From Nitrospinae bacterium bin107 (GTDB lineage Bacteria > UBA8248), in contig MPNJ01000006.1 in NCBI GenBank assembly GCA_002238965.1, forward strand, positions 124,001-188,000: a DNA stretch of 64,000 nt, written 5' to 3'. Below the pieces are notes generated by a model, which ran no database searches, was not told the DNA's origin, and saw nothing but the letters and a program-made list of their open reading frames with translations. The stretch's first letter is position 1. Each line of letters starts with the position of its first letter. A program made the translations under genes and the position numbers. This document shows, piece after piece, positions 1 to 11,156 of this stretch.

Positions 1-1
1 C

Positions 2-394
2 ATCGTCCGCCGGGGACAACCTCCCAAAATGGGCGCCTGGAGCATCCCAGGTGGCGGCGTCCACCTGGGAGAAGACCTCGAAGAAGCCTGTATGCGGGAG
101 GTCAAGGAAGAAACCGGCCTGGACGTAGAAATTCTCTCTGAAGGCAGAGTATTGAACCGCGTCACCAGGGACGAATGGGGGCGCGTGCAATTTCATTACG
201 TGCTAATCGACTTTGTGTGTCAGCCCACCGGGGGCGTGCTTGGGGCGGCGAGCGATATTTCGGAAGCCAAGTGGGTTCCGTTAAGCGAAGTATCCACCAT
301 GCGTCCGATGACGAGTGGAACGGCGGAATTCATACTGGAATCGGTCGCCGCGCTTAACCAATCGTCGCGGTGGAAATATCGAGAAATCACATGA
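2..394 (+). CDS. Nudix hydrolase, 5' end outside the window
   Basis: The reading frame is open from the first bases (IVRRGQPPKMGAWSIPGG), which is the normal strand leading into a Nudix box, so the true start lies left of the window; the ATG at 29 is internal. The Nudix box follows as G-x5-E-x7-REVKEETGL, with all metal-binding glutamates present. Nudix enzymes hydrolyse nucleoside diphosphates linked to another moiety, and this short single-domain form resembles the MutT/ADP-ribose pyrophosphatase group; the exact substrate cannot be read. Its stop codon overlaps the ATG of the next gene (ATGA), which suggests translational coupling. Confidence 0.85.
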   Translation: MVRRGQPPKMGAWSIPGGGVHLGEDLEEACMREVKEETGLDVEILSEGRVLNRVTRDEWGRVQFHYVLIDFVCQPTGGVLGAASDISEAKWVPLSEVSTMRPMTSGTAEFILESVAALNQSSRWKYREIT

Positions 395-1113
395 ATGACT
401 GCACAGAAAAAAAACCACCGAATCAACAACTCGCCGCTTTGTTTTTGCGTCTCGCCGCACGTGAACTCCAAACGCCCGCCTCTCACCTGAAAAGCAGATT
501 TCTCGCCCTGGCCGAGGAATCAGACCCCTGGAAGGCGCGTGAGGAGATTCGGGAATTATCCGAGAACATGCATCTTTTAAGCCGCCTCATCGAAACGCTT
601 TCCGACGCCGCCGACATCGAAACGCAGCATGTAACCCTGGAGAACGCGGAAATTAATCTCGCGCATCTTTTCAGCGAGCGCATCGGCAAGCGGTTGTGGA
701 GTTTTCCATCTTTTCGGTTTTTACCTGAACTACCGCCTCGGCTCGATATATACGGCGACAGGACGAGGCTCACTTTTCTTATTGATGATCTGCTGGACGC
801 GTCCATCCACATTGCGCCCGAGGGCGGCATCATCCACGCATTTCTCATGAGAGAAAACGACCGTATCTTTTTGTCGACCACCAACCGCGACGCGGAAATT
901 CCGCCTTTTTGTTTCGATTCATTCATCGACTGGATGGCGAAAGACCTTGAAAATCCGGGCGCGCTTCAGGGAATCGGAATCGGTCTCTATCGAAGCCATC
1001 TCACCGCCCTTATCCTGGGTGGGCGCCTGGATATCACGTCACCTCCCGAGGGTGGCGCATCTTTCAGAGTAGAGTTTCCCGTTCATCATACACAACAATC
1101 CGATCTTCCATAG
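391..1113 (+). CDS. Small histidine-kinase-like ATPase lacking the phospho-acceptor His
   Basis: This 240-residue soluble protein has the layout of a kinase core only. A helical DHp-like stretch at about residues 15-75 is followed by a GHKL-type ATP-binding region whose G-box reads GIGIGLYRSH and ends ITSPPEGGASFRVEFPV. The H-box counterpart is ARELQTPASHL, where the usual histidine before ELxTP is arginine, so autophosphorylation at that site is unlikely. It has no membrane segment or sensor domain. I chose the ATG at 391, which overlaps the upstream stop, over the in-frame GTG at 370. It may act as a phosphotransfer-dead regulator or an anti-sigma-like kinase. Confidence 0.6.
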   Translation: MNDCTEKKPPNQQLAALFLRLAARELQTPASHLKSRFLALAEESDPWKAREEIRELSENMHLLSRLIETLSDAADIETQHVTLENAEINLAHLFSERIGKRLWSFPSFRFLPELPPRLDIYGDRTRLTFLIDDLLDASIHIAPEGGIIHAFLMRENDRIFLSTTNRDAEIPPFCFDSFIDWMAKDLENPGALQGIGIGLYRSHLTALILGGRLDITSPPEGGASFRVEFPVHHTQQSDLP

Positions 1114-1125
1114 GAATACATCTAC

Positions 1126-2199
1126 ATGACTGAGAAGAAGCGAATTTCCGAAGAAGCGCTCGTTCGTTTCGCCACGAAAATCATCATGGCCTTGGGGGCT
1201 CCCGAGGAGCGCGCCAGGGTGACGGCGGAAATCCTCACAGCGGCGGATATGCGCGGTATTTCGAGCCACGGCGTGGCGGGCGGGACGGGATTGCGCGAAC
1301 TCGTCGAACGCATCCGAAAAGACGCCATTGACCCGAAAGCCATTCCGAGCGTCAAGCAAAATGAAAACTGGGCCGTCGCCACCATGGATGCCCGAGCCGG
1401 CATCGGCCCCGCGGCAGCGATGGATGCGACCCGTCTCGCAGGCGATTTGGCTGAAAAATACGGCATCGGAAAAGTGTATGTGCACAACGCGAATCATTTC
1501 GGGGCGGCGTGCGTCTATGTCGAGGCGCTCACTGAGCGGGGTCTGGCCGGACGCGCCACATGCACCTCAGGCGCCTGGATGAAGCCTTTCGGGGGAAACA
1601 GGATCCGCCTGGGCACGAACCCCATTGCCTGGGGAGCGCCCGCGGGGGATCAGGCCATCGTCATCGACGTGGCTATGACTCAGCGCGCCGTGAGTCCCGC
1701 CATTCGCGCCAGCCGCGCGGGAGAAGAGATACCGCCCGATTATTTCCTTCATGAAAACGGAGAGGTCATGTCCGGGCGCGTAGCGTATGACGAACTTATC
1801 AAAGGCTCCGTGCTTCCTTTGGGGGGAACGCAATTCGGCTATAAGGGTTCCGGTCTCGCCGTGTTGATCGATTTGGACGGCGTCATCGGCGGCGGCTCGA
1901 CACAACACATTCCGACGCTGCGTGTCCAACCCGATGCCCGCATCACCCAGACGATAGAGGCCTGGAGGCTGGACGCGCTCTATCACCTAGAAGATGTGAA
2001 GAAGCGACTGGCCGAGGCGGTGCGTGACATCAAAAGCTGCGGGGGGCCGGAAATGCTGCTTCCCGGAGAGCGCGAGGCCCGGAATAAAACGGACGCGGAA
2101 AAATACGGCATCCCCTATGAAGCCAGCCAGTGGGAAGCGCTCGACATGATAGGGGGCTGGCTGGGGGTCGAGCCACCAGCAGCCATGCAGGAGTTGTGA
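1126..2199 (+). CDS. Malate/L-lactate dehydrogenase family oxidoreductase (Ldh_2)
   Basis: This 357-residue protein belongs to the NAD(P)-dependent Ldh_2 family that includes malate, L-sulfolactate and ureidoglycolate dehydrogenases, an unrelated fold to classical LDH. Family signatures are the N-terminal DMRGISSHGVAGG, the NANHFGAACVYVE segment carrying the catalytic histidine, RLGTNPIAWGAP, and the C-terminal GYKGSGLAVLIDLDGVIGGG. An AGGAA ribosome site precedes the ATG. The gene follows the kinase-like gene by 12 bases, so it probably shares its transcript. The substrate cannot be assigned. Confidence 0.85.
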   Translation: MTEKKRISEEALVRFATKIIMALGAPEERARVTAEILTAADMRGISSHGVAGGTGLRELVERIRKDAIDPKAIPSVKQNENWAVATMDARAGIGPAAAMDATRLAGDLAEKYGIGKVYVHNANHFGAACVYVEALTERGLAGRATCTSGAWMKPFGGNRIRLGTNPIAWGAPAGDQAIVIDVAMTQRAVSPAIRASRAGEEIPPDYFLHENGEVMSGRVAYDELIKGSVLPLGGTQFGYKGSGLAVLIDLDGVIGGGSTQHIPTLRVQPDARITQTIEAWRLDALYHLEDVKKRLAEAVRDIKSCGGPEMLLPGEREARNKTDAEKYGIPYEASQWEALDMIGGWLGVEPPAAMQEL

Positions 2200-2270
2200 T
2201 CCGCCAGACCAACAATCTGCAGGGCATCGGTTACAGAACGGCGGTCTGAGCCGCATCCGCAAATTATCCC

Positions 2271-3530
2271 CTAGACGTTTTTCTCCACGCGAACGGTTCC
2301 TATCTGCCGTTCGTTCGCTGATTGCACGGTGAGGGTCCAATCCTCCAAAGATATGTGCTCCCCTTCTTTCGGGATGCGCTCGAATCGCTCCAGGAGATAG
2401 CCGGACAACGTTTCGTAGTCCCCATCGGGCACGGGCAACTTGAGCTGCTCGCGCACGTCCTCGACCTCCATGCGCGCATCGACCAAAAATTGATCCTCAC
2501 CCAAATTGTGGAACAGGCGGACCTCGTCGACGTCATATTCATCGGCGATGTCGCCCACGATCTCCTCCACCAAATCCTCCATGGTCACAATGCCGGTACA
2601 GGCCCCGTATTCATCCACCACAACGGCCATTTTGTCCTTTCTGCTCATCAACTCATCAAGCAGACTATCGGCCGGCTTCGTCTCCGGCACAATATATACT
2701 CTTCGGATGAGACCATCCTTATCCTTCAGGCGTCCCGCAGCATCCGCCCCAAGTCCGAGAATGTCCTTCGCGTGAACGACGCCGACAATATGGTGCAGGT
2801 TTTCCCTATAGATCAGGATCCTTGAGTGGCCGTCGTTCTCGATAGTTGAGATTACCTCCTCCACCGTGCTCTCCTCGTCCACCGCCGAGAGATCCACGAT
2901 GGGCACCAACACGTTTTCCATGTCCAAATCGCCGAACGTGAAGATGCGACCGATCATCTGGCGCTCCAGAACCTGCACGTCCCCATCGCTTTGCTCTTCC
3001 ATGAGGGATTCGAGTTCCTGCCGGGTGACGAACGGAGTGCTCTCTCCGTTGCGTTTCCCCAACCCCACAACGGTACCGATGAGCATGCTGATCAGCCACA
3101 CCAGAGGATACACGATCAGCCTGGCGCCCCAAACGACGCGCGCCAGCAAAGGAGCGAGCACATCGGCGCGAGCCTGGCAATATCCCTTGGGAACCACCTC
3201 GCCGAACACAACGAGCAGCGGAATCACCAGGGCGATCGAGAGCGCCTCGCCGTATGCAGGACCCACGAAATTGATGGCCGTGATGGTGGCGAGAGAAACA
3301 TTCGTCACGAAACTTGCGTTATGACAGGTGAGAATCGTGCCCATGAGCCATTCGGGTTTTTCCAAAAGCTCCAGGGCGAGTGAAGCGCCCCGGTTCCCCT
3401 CCTCCGCCTTGGCCCTCAAGCGGGCGCGGTCCGCGGAAACGATGGCGATCTCCGCACCCGAGAACAAAGCTTCCGCCAGGAGAAGAATCACTCCGATGAT
3501 TATGACGGTGGACAGGTCCAATTCAGGCAT
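2271..3530 (-). CDS. CNNM/CorC-type membrane protein with CBS pair (second of a tandem pair)
   Basis: The 419-residue protein starts with a DUF21/CNNM membrane domain (about residues 1-190, ALFSGAEIAIVSADRARLRAKA is its hallmark). A CBS pair follows (VLVPIVDLSAVDEE to GIVTMEDLVEEIVGDI), and then a C-terminal CorC_HlyC domain (YETLSGYLLERF). Proteins of this type are linked to magnesium and cobalt efflux or homeostasis; older annotations call them haemolysins. The start at 3530 gives an 8-base overlap with the stop of the upstream paralogue. The longer frame to 3572 would run into that gene and adds an unlike N-terminus. Confidence 0.88.
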   Translation of the reverse strand: MPELDLSTVIIIGVILLLAEALFSGAEIAIVSADRARLRAKAEEGNRGASLALELLEKPEWLMGTILTCHNASFVTNVSLATITAINFVGPAYGEALSIALVIPLLVVFGEVVPKGYCQARADVLAPLLARVVWGARLIVYPLVWLISMLIGTVVGLGKRNGESTPFVTRQELESLMEEQSDGDVQVLERQMIGRIFTFGDLDMENVLVPIVDLSAVDEESTVEEVISTIENDGHSRILIYRENLHHIVGVVHAKDILGLGADAAGRLKDKDGLIRRVYIVPETKPADSLLDELMSRKDKMAVVVDEYGACTGIVTMEDLVEEIVGDIADEYDVDEVRLFHNLGEDQFLVDARMEVEDVREQLKLPVPDGDYETLSGYLLERFERIPKEGEHISLEDWTLTVQSANERQIGTVRVEKNV

Positions 3531-4794
3531 CCTCCCGTCTTCGCACTCGCACTTGAAGGACGCGAGAACCACTCGTCTCGGTCACCGTGAATTCCACGTT
3601 CCCCAGGCGAACCCCTTCATTCAGCGAGGGCACATGGCCCAGCAACGTGAAGACGGCACCGCCCAGCGTGTTCGCCTCCTCGTAGTCGGGAAGCTCCCAG
3701 CCGCTCACCGCCGAGAATTCGGCCAAGGGAACGCGGCCCTGGCACAGGTATGAATCCTCCCCTTCCTGTGTAATCCAGGTTTCCTCAACCTCTTCGTGTT
3801 CGTCTTTGATTTCGCCGAAAATCTGCTCAAGCAGATCCGTCATCGACACCAGTCCGAGAGTGCCGCCGAATTCATCCTGAACGATGGCGACGTGGGTACG
3901 CTCATGTCGAAACCGCCGGAACAAGCGGTCGAGCTTCATGCCGCCCGGGACTACGAGGGGGGGGCGCAGCATCTTTTTCGTCAAACGTTCCTCGGGGCCG
4001 AAGTTCTTTCGCCCCGCCTGGCGCAGAAAGTCCTTGATATACAAGATGCCCACTATCTGATCCCTGTCTCGCTGAAAAATAGGGATCCGTGAATGCGTCG
4101 TTGTACGGATGCGATCGATCATTTCGGCGACGGGCAATCCCATCTCCCAACACTCCAGATCCGTGCGGGGCACCGCCACCTCGGCCACGGTTCTGTCGTG
4201 AAAGCCGAAAACATTGTGAATGAGTTCGCGCTCGCCCTCCTGGAGTTCGCCTTCGGCATGGCCTGCGTCCACGAGATGCAGGAATTCGTCTTCCATGAGA
4301 ATGCTCTGCGGATCGCGAGAGGGCGCTCCCATCAACGAGAGTACGCCGTTCGCCACCTGTAAAAAGACCCACCGCAAAGGAGAGACAATGCGTGCGAATC
4401 CGGATATGGGATACGCCAGGAGTCGAGAAAACCGCTCCGGATACCGGGCCGCCAGGGATTTGGGCGTGATCTCGCCGAAGACCATGAGCAGAGGCGTCAT
4501 GAATACGGGTGCGAGCCACCTCTTTTCTGGCTCCAGGTAAGCCACCACAACGCCTGTGAACAGTGCCGAGGAGGCGATGTTCACGATTTCGTTGCCCATC
4601 AATATGGAGGTGATCAACCGACGGGGCCTGTCCAGAAGGTCGGCTATCCTCTCTCCCATGCCGCCTTCCCGGCGCATGGCGCGCACCCTGGGACGCGGGA
4701 GAGAGAAAAGCGCCGTCTCACTGGCCGAGAATCCGGCGGAGCAAAGCATGAGGAAAACGAAGGCGACAAACCGGAAGAGCAGGTCGGCATCCAT
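3523..4794 (-). CDS. CNNM/CorC-type membrane protein with CBS pair (first of a tandem pair)
   Basis: This 423-residue protein has the same architecture as its downstream neighbour: a DUF21/CNNM membrane domain (SETALFSLPRPRVRAMRR), a CBS pair with VAVPRTDLECWE and LGLVSMTDLLEQIFGEI, and a CorC_HlyC C-terminus (EEANTLGGAVFTLLGH). The two proteins are clearly diverged paralogues and overlap by eight bases, so they are probably made together and may form a heteromer. The inferred role is divalent-cation (Mg/Co) handling at the inner membrane. Confidence 0.88.
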   Translation of the reverse strand: MDADLLFRFVAFVFLMLCSAGFSASETALFSLPRPRVRAMRREGGMGERIADLLDRPRRLITSILMGNEIVNIASSALFTGVVVAYLEPEKRWLAPVFMTPLLMVFGEITPKSLAARYPERFSRLLAYPISGFARIVSPLRWVFLQVANGVLSLMGAPSRDPQSILMEDEFLHLVDAGHAEGELQEGERELIHNVFGFHDRTVAEVAVPRTDLECWEMGLPVAEMIDRIRTTTHSRIPIFQRDRDQIVGILYIKDFLRQAGRKNFGPEERLTKKMLRPPLVVPGGMKLDRLFRRFRHERTHVAIVQDEFGGTLGLVSMTDLLEQIFGEIKDEHEEVEETWITQEGEDSYLCQGRVPLAEFSAVSGWELPDYEEANTLGGAVFTLLGHVPSLNEGVRLGNVEFTVTETSGSRVLQVRVRRREDA

Positions 4795-4870
4795 CAGTCT
4801 ATGCCCCCCGGCTGAAGTTGGTGAAATTGTATCCGCCCAGGAGGTTCGGGGTCGGGCGCAGGTTCTTCCG

Positions 4871-5752
4871 CTACCATGAGGCCGTCAATCTCCTTAAATA
4901 ATCCTGAAATGCGGGGCCGATATCCTCGCGGTCCAATGCGAACTCGACCGTCGCCTCCAAAAAACCAAGTTTATCACCTGCGTCAAATCGCTTTCCCTCA
5001 TACTCATAGGCGTAAAGCCGGGTATGGTCCAGAAGAGCCCGCAACCCGTCGGTGAGTTGAATCTCTCCTTTCGCATCCGGTCTCACGCTTTCGAGGGCCG
5101 AGAAAATCTCGGGCGGCAAAACGTAGCGGCCGATAATGGCGATGTCCGAGGGCGCATCTTCCGGCTCGGGTTTTTCCACCATCCCTTTTAGCGGCGTGAG
5201 GCCCGGGACGGGCGAGGGCTCGCCGGAAGGCTCGATGACGCCGTATTTTGAGAGTGCGTGTTTTTCTACCCGCAAGCCCGCGATCACGCCGCCGCCATGC
5301 GCCTCGAATACACGAACCAACTGACCGATGGCCGGCACTTCGCTCCTGATGACGTCATCGGACAATATGACGGCGAAAGGCTCATCCCCCACCGCCGGCT
5401 TCGCGCACAAGATCGCATGGCCCAGACCCAGAGGACGCTTTTGGCGGATGGAAGTAATGCGCGCTTTTCGCGATATTTCCTCCACTACGGCCAACAGTCT
5501 CTCCTCACCCCTGTCGCGCAAATAAGACTCCACCTCGAACGCGACATCGAAGTGGTCCACCATCGAAACCTTTCCGCGTCCGGTGATGAAGACGATCTCC
5601 TCGATACCGGCGTCCAGAGCTTCCTGCACGCCGATCTGGATTTGCGGAATGTCTACGATGGGAAGCATCTCTTTCGGGATCACCTTGGTGGCGGGTAAAA
5701 ACCGCGTGCCGAACCCCGCCACAGGGAAAACTGCCTTGCGAACCCGGCTCAT
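4871..5752 (-). CDS. galU: UTP-glucose-1-phosphate uridylyltransferase
   Basis: GalU makes UDP-glucose from UTP and glucose-1-phosphate, feeding lipopolysaccharide and other envelope glycans. The N-terminus RKAVFPVAGFGTRFLPATK is the nucleotide-binding signature of bacterial GalU, followed by KEMLPIVD, the VFITGRGK strand, the VEKP motif and the C-terminal FDAGDKLGFLEA motif. Length 293 is typical. It lies 76 bases downstream of the second... CNNM gene's start side, on the same strand, and 88 bases after ligA. Confidence 0.95.
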   Translation of the reverse strand: MSRVRKAVFPVAGFGTRFLPATKVIPKEMLPIVDIPQIQIGVQEALDAGIEEIVFITGRGKVSMVDHFDVAFEVESYLRDRGEERLLAVVEEISRKARITSIRQKRPLGLGHAILCAKPAVGDEPFAVILSDDVIRSEVPAIGQLVRVFEAHGGGVIAGLRVEKHALSKYGVIEPSGEPSPVPGLTPLKGMVEKPEPEDAPSDIAIIGRYVLPPEIFSALESVRPDAKGEIQLTDGLRALLDHTRLYAYEYEGKRFDAGDKLGFLEATVEFALDREDIGPAFQDYLRRLTASW

Positions 5753-5840
5753 GAGAAGGTTCCCATGAAAAAAAAGATGTGTCGATGCGCGTGAATACGT
5801 GACATTTGCCTTAGATCATAGAAAAAGGAACAAACGAAGG

Positions 5841-7949
<2,109 letters not shown>

Positions 7950-7957
7950 CTAGGCAC

Positions 7958-8947
7958 CTAAAGCGAATCGAGGCGTTTTCGGGCGGTGGAAGCAGCGCTC
8001 GAATCCGGATATTTGGCAATCACCTGGCCAAGCAACTCCCGGGCGCTCGCGCGATCATCTATGTTCAAAAACGAGAGCGCCTCCAGAAGAAGCGCCTCCG
8101 GCGCCTTGTCCCCGTTGGCGTAATCAACCTGCACCTTGTTGAACGCCAGGATAGCGCGCTCAAAATTCTTCTCCTGATAATAGGACTGCCCTATCCAGTA
8201 CTGCGCATCATCCGCCAATTCATGCGTGGGATATTCGGATATGAATCCATTCAGCAGACCACGCGCCTTTGAGAAATTTCTCTCATCGCGCAAGACGCGA
8301 ATGGCCCGGGTATAGTCCTCTTCGGGATCCGGAGGCATCGGCACAGGCGCAGTCTGCGGGGGTCGATTCACGGGCTCTTCGGGAATGACGGCGATGCGCT
8401 CGCCCTCGGCAGGCAGGCCCACGGCTTGAGCGTTCCGGTTTTGCGGAAAGCCTGCGGTTGCAATCCGCCCGTCGGCGGGTGGAACGCCTACAGGAGACAT
8501 CCGCGACGCCCCGCCCACCGGCGTTACGACAACCTCCACTTTTTTCTCCGCAACCACCAGGGCAGCCTTTGAGCGCAGCAGGCTTACCTCTTTTTCGAGT
8601 TTACCGATTCTCTCTTGCAGTTTCGCGATTGTTTTTCCGGCTTCCTCGATAGATTTTTCGGAATCCTTGCGCGCGCGCTCGACCTCGTCCGTGACCCCCT
8701 GAATGGCCTCGCGCGCTTCCTCGATACGCTGCTCCTGATTTCGCATCCCGCGTCTGAGGCCTTTGAGATTCTCCTCGATAGCCGCAACGTCGACCGATGG
8801 ATTCTGAATCTGAGCCGGCGGCGCGGGGGGAGGCGACGATCCCGTCGGGCCCTCAATCGGGATATCCGCATCCGGGCAACCGAGCAGGACAAAAGACAGC
8901 GCCACCAACATGATAGGCTTAAGTCTGGATGCCTTGAAAGTTTTCAT
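7958..8947 (-). CDS. cpoB: CpoB/YbgF-like Tol-Pal system coiled-coil/TPR lipoprotein
   Basis: The 329-residue product starts MKTFKASRLK, with a signal peptide ending in the lipobox LLGC. A predicted coiled coil (about residues 55-130, rich in E, K and R heptads ending in KLEKEVSLLRSKA) and a proline-rich linker follow. The C-terminal TPR-like domain (DYTRAIRVLRDERNFSKARGL to DSSAASTARKRL) matches YbgF/CpoB. In E. coli, CpoB coordinates Tol-Pal with peptidoglycan synthesis at division. I rejected a much longer in-frame extension (to 9241) because it lies upstream of the signal peptide. It is last in the tol-pal gene order. The lipoprotein anchor is unlike E. coli CpoB, which is periplasmic. 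Confidence 0.85.
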   Translation of the reverse strand: MKTFKASRLKPIMLVALSFVLLGCPDADIPIEGPTGSSPPPAPPAQIQNPSVDVAAIEENLKGLRRGMRNQEQRIEEAREAIQGVTDEVERARKDSEKSIEEAGKTIAKLQERIGKLEKEVSLLRSKAALVVAEKKVEVVVTPVGGASRMSPVGVPPADGRIATAGFPQNRNAQAVGLPAEGERIAVIPEEPVNRPPQTAPVPMPPDPEEDYTRAIRVLRDERNFSKARGLLNGFISEYPTHELADDAQYWIGQSYYQEKNFERAILAFNKVQVDYANGDKAPEALLLEALSFLNIDDRASARELLGQVIAKYPDSSAASTARKRLDSL

Positions 8948-9015
8948 GAAGAAAAACTCCCCGGCGGCATTTGCCGACGGGGAGTCCTTTTCCGATGCGC
9001 AGGACAGCCTGGCGA

Positions 9016-9606
9016 CTAATTCATTTCCGCCGGAATGCCGCCGATGATGTTGAACTTCGCTCGCCGGTTTTTGGCCCATCCCGCTTCGTTGGAGCGCGAA
9101 TCGGCCGGACGCTCCTCGCCATAGCTCACCGTATCGACCCGGGATGCCTTGACGCCGAGCGAGGCGAGATAATCCTTGGAGCTCTGCGAGCGCCTGTGCC
9201 CGAGCGCGATGTTGTATTCCACCGTGCCGCGCTCGTCGCAATGTCCTTCAATCTGCACCCGAAGGCTGGGATACTCTTGCAGGAAGCGGGCCTTGGTATC
9301 CAGGATCGCGCGCATATCGGAGCGGATTTCCGATTTATCGAAATCGAAGTACACCAGATCGTTTTCAAACTTGGCCAACGAAAGCTTGAAAGCGGCGCGC
9401 TTGCGACGACGCTCCGCCTCCGTCACGTCCATTTCTTTTTTCATCACGGGTTTAGGGGCCGGCTTTTTTCTCACCATGGGAGCCGGTGGTTTGGGCGGCG
9501 GCAGTTCTTCGGTTTCCACCGTTTGTTTCACGCAACCTACGGCGAACACGAGCATCACGCCCATCAAAAAGGATTGAAAAGATTGAATACGGCCCGATAA
9601 CAACAT
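9016..9606 (-). CDS. pal: Peptidoglycan-associated lipoprotein Pal
   Basis: Pal anchors the outer membrane to peptidoglycan and is recycled by TolB. The 196-residue protein starts after a strong GAGGGGGA ribosome site, has a signal peptide ending FAVGC, then a lysine/proline-rich linker. The OmpA-like domain has VYFDFDKSEIRSD, the peptidoglycan-binding IEGHCDERGTVEYNIALG, and SYGEERPAD near the end. The in-frame extension to 9696 is upstream of the signal peptide and was not used. Gene order tolB-pal-cpoB is canonical. Confidence 0.95.
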   Translation of the reverse strand: MLLSGRIQSFQSFLMGVMLVFAVGCVKQTVETEELPPPKPPAPMVRKKPAPKPVMKKEMDVTEAERRRKRAAFKLSLAKFENDLVYFDFDKSEIRSDMRAILDTKARFLQEYPSLRVQIEGHCDERGTVEYNIALGHRRSQSSKDYLASLGVKASRVDTVSYGEERPADSRSNEAGWAKNRRAKFNIIGGIPAEMN

Positions 9607-9795
9607 GCAGACATCCCCCTCGGAGTCTCTGGTTCGTATATGTTCAGAGCGAGAAGCGCGTAATACCACGGAGCGGAGTCTCTTCTCCCTCTTCATTCAT
9701 TCACAGACATTCGCAAGCGAAGTATAAAGGGCGGATGCGCGATGAGCAAGTCAATTTCTCTCTTTTTCGAGAGATATTTCCCGTTTTTCAGTATT

Positions 9796-11112
9796 TTACC
9801 TCGACATGGGTGACCATGCGGGTTCCTGTCCGGGCTGAAGCCGCTTGAGCTGCGTACCGGCTGATGTCATGACGTAGACGTACTTCCTGCCGCTCCTATC
9901 GGAGGAGAAGGCGATGTGCCGGCCGTCCGGGGACCAGGTGGGCGACTCGTTTCGCCCCTGACTGCCCGTCAGGCGGCGCACATCTCTGCCGTCGGGGGTC
10001 ATGGTGACGATGTCGATTTCCTTGCCCCGTTTGATTCGGCTCGTCAGGGCGATTCTGTCCCCCCGGGGACTCCACTCGGGTTCGGTATTGTATTTTCTCG
10101 TGTATTTTCCTTTGTACGTGATGCGCCTCGGGTTGGAGCCGTCCGCGTTCATGACGTAAATATGGGGATTCCCCGACCGGCTCGACGTGAAGGCGATTTT
10201 CTTGCCGTCCGGCGAGAACGTGGGAGATACGTCGATGCCGTAGTTCCGCGTGAGCCTCCTTTTTACGCGAGTGCGCAGGTCGTAGCGGAAAATCTCGTAG
10301 TTTCGCCCCACGAACTCGGCGAAAGCGAAGTAGCGCGAATCCGGAGAAAAAGCGCCTCCGACGGCCTGCGCGCGAGAAGAACTCACCTTGAACTCGCGCG
10401 CTCCGTTCGTGGGCAGCAAAAATACGCCGGGTGGTTTGGACTTGAACGAAGAATACGCCATCCATCTCCCGTCCGGCGACCACGCGGGCGCGTTGTTTCC
10501 CATGCCGTTGCGCGTCACGCGCCTGAGCTGGGCGCCATCCCAGTCCATGATGTAGATCTTCCCGCGATCCTTGAGCGAACGCCTCGAGACGAACGCGATC
10601 TGGGTGTCGAACACCCCCTTCTCGCCCGTGAAGCGTTCGATCACCGCGTTGGCGAACCGGTGGGCCATCAATCGCCAGCCGCTCTTGGAATACCGATACC
10701 GCTTGCCGAGCTCCTGGGCGGAGCGGTGGGTATCGTAGAGGTAGACTTCCGCCGTGATGGTATTTCCCGAAATGGTGTAGCCGCCCTTGATGAGGGCCTC
10801 CACCTTGACCACCTTGCTCCAGTCGGAGAAGCGCTGCTCGTCCTTTCGAATCCCGGCGCGCAGGGGATTCTCGAGATAGCCCTTGCGGTCGGGGATGAAG
10901 AACAAGCCGCTGCGCCTGAGGTCTGATTCGATGACTTTCGCGATCTTCAGGCCCAGCGGGTCGCGCTCCGTATCAAGTGGGCGGAACTCAGGGACAGCCA
11001 ATCGTATCTTTCTGGCCGCCGGGGAATAGATGTCGATGAACACGCGCGCGGCGTCCGAAGCTTGCGGCCATGTGATCAATATGATGAAGAGCAAAATCGC
11101 CCGACGAAGCAT
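9796..11112 (-). CDS. tolB: Tol-Pal system translocation protein TolB
   Basis: TolB is the periplasmic beta-propeller that binds Pal and TolA. The 438-residue product begins with a Sec signal peptide (LRRAILLFIILITWPQASDA), then the TolB N-terminal domain (IRLAVPEFRP, VIESDLRRSGLF). Propeller repeats with WSPDGRWMAYSS, FSPDGKKIAFTSSRSG, WSPRGDRIALTS and WSPDGRHIAFSSDRSG follow. The start at 11112 has a GGGAGGGA ribosome site; the frame is open to 11166 but that extends beyond the signal peptide. Confidence 0.95.
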   Translation of the reverse strand: MLRRAILLFIILITWPQASDAARVFIDIYSPAARKIRLAVPEFRPLDTERDPLGLKIAKVIESDLRRSGLFFIPDRKGYLENPLRAGIRKDEQRFSDWSKVVKVEALIKGGYTISGNTITAEVYLYDTHRSAQELGKRYRYSKSGWRLMAHRFANAVIERFTGEKGVFDTQIAFVSRRSLKDRGKIYIMDWDGAQLRRVTRNGMGNNAPAWSPDGRWMAYSSFKSKPPGVFLLPTNGAREFKVSSSRAQAVGGAFSPDSRYFAFAEFVGRNYEIFRYDLRTRVKRRLTRNYGIDVSPTFSPDGKKIAFTSSRSGNPHIYVMNADGSNPRRITYKGKYTRKYNTEPEWSPRGDRIALTSRIKRGKEIDIVTMTPDGRDVRRLTGSQGRNESPTWSPDGRHIAFSSDRSGRKYVYVMTSAGTQLKRLQPGQEPAWSPMSR

Positions 11113-11156
11113 CCGTCCCTCCCGCAGGTGTGTTCTGGATTGAATTTTTTCTTGCA

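Noticed and set aside
8948-9241. N-terminal extension of cpoB
   Set aside because: It would place about 98 residues ahead of a clear lipoprotein signal peptide.
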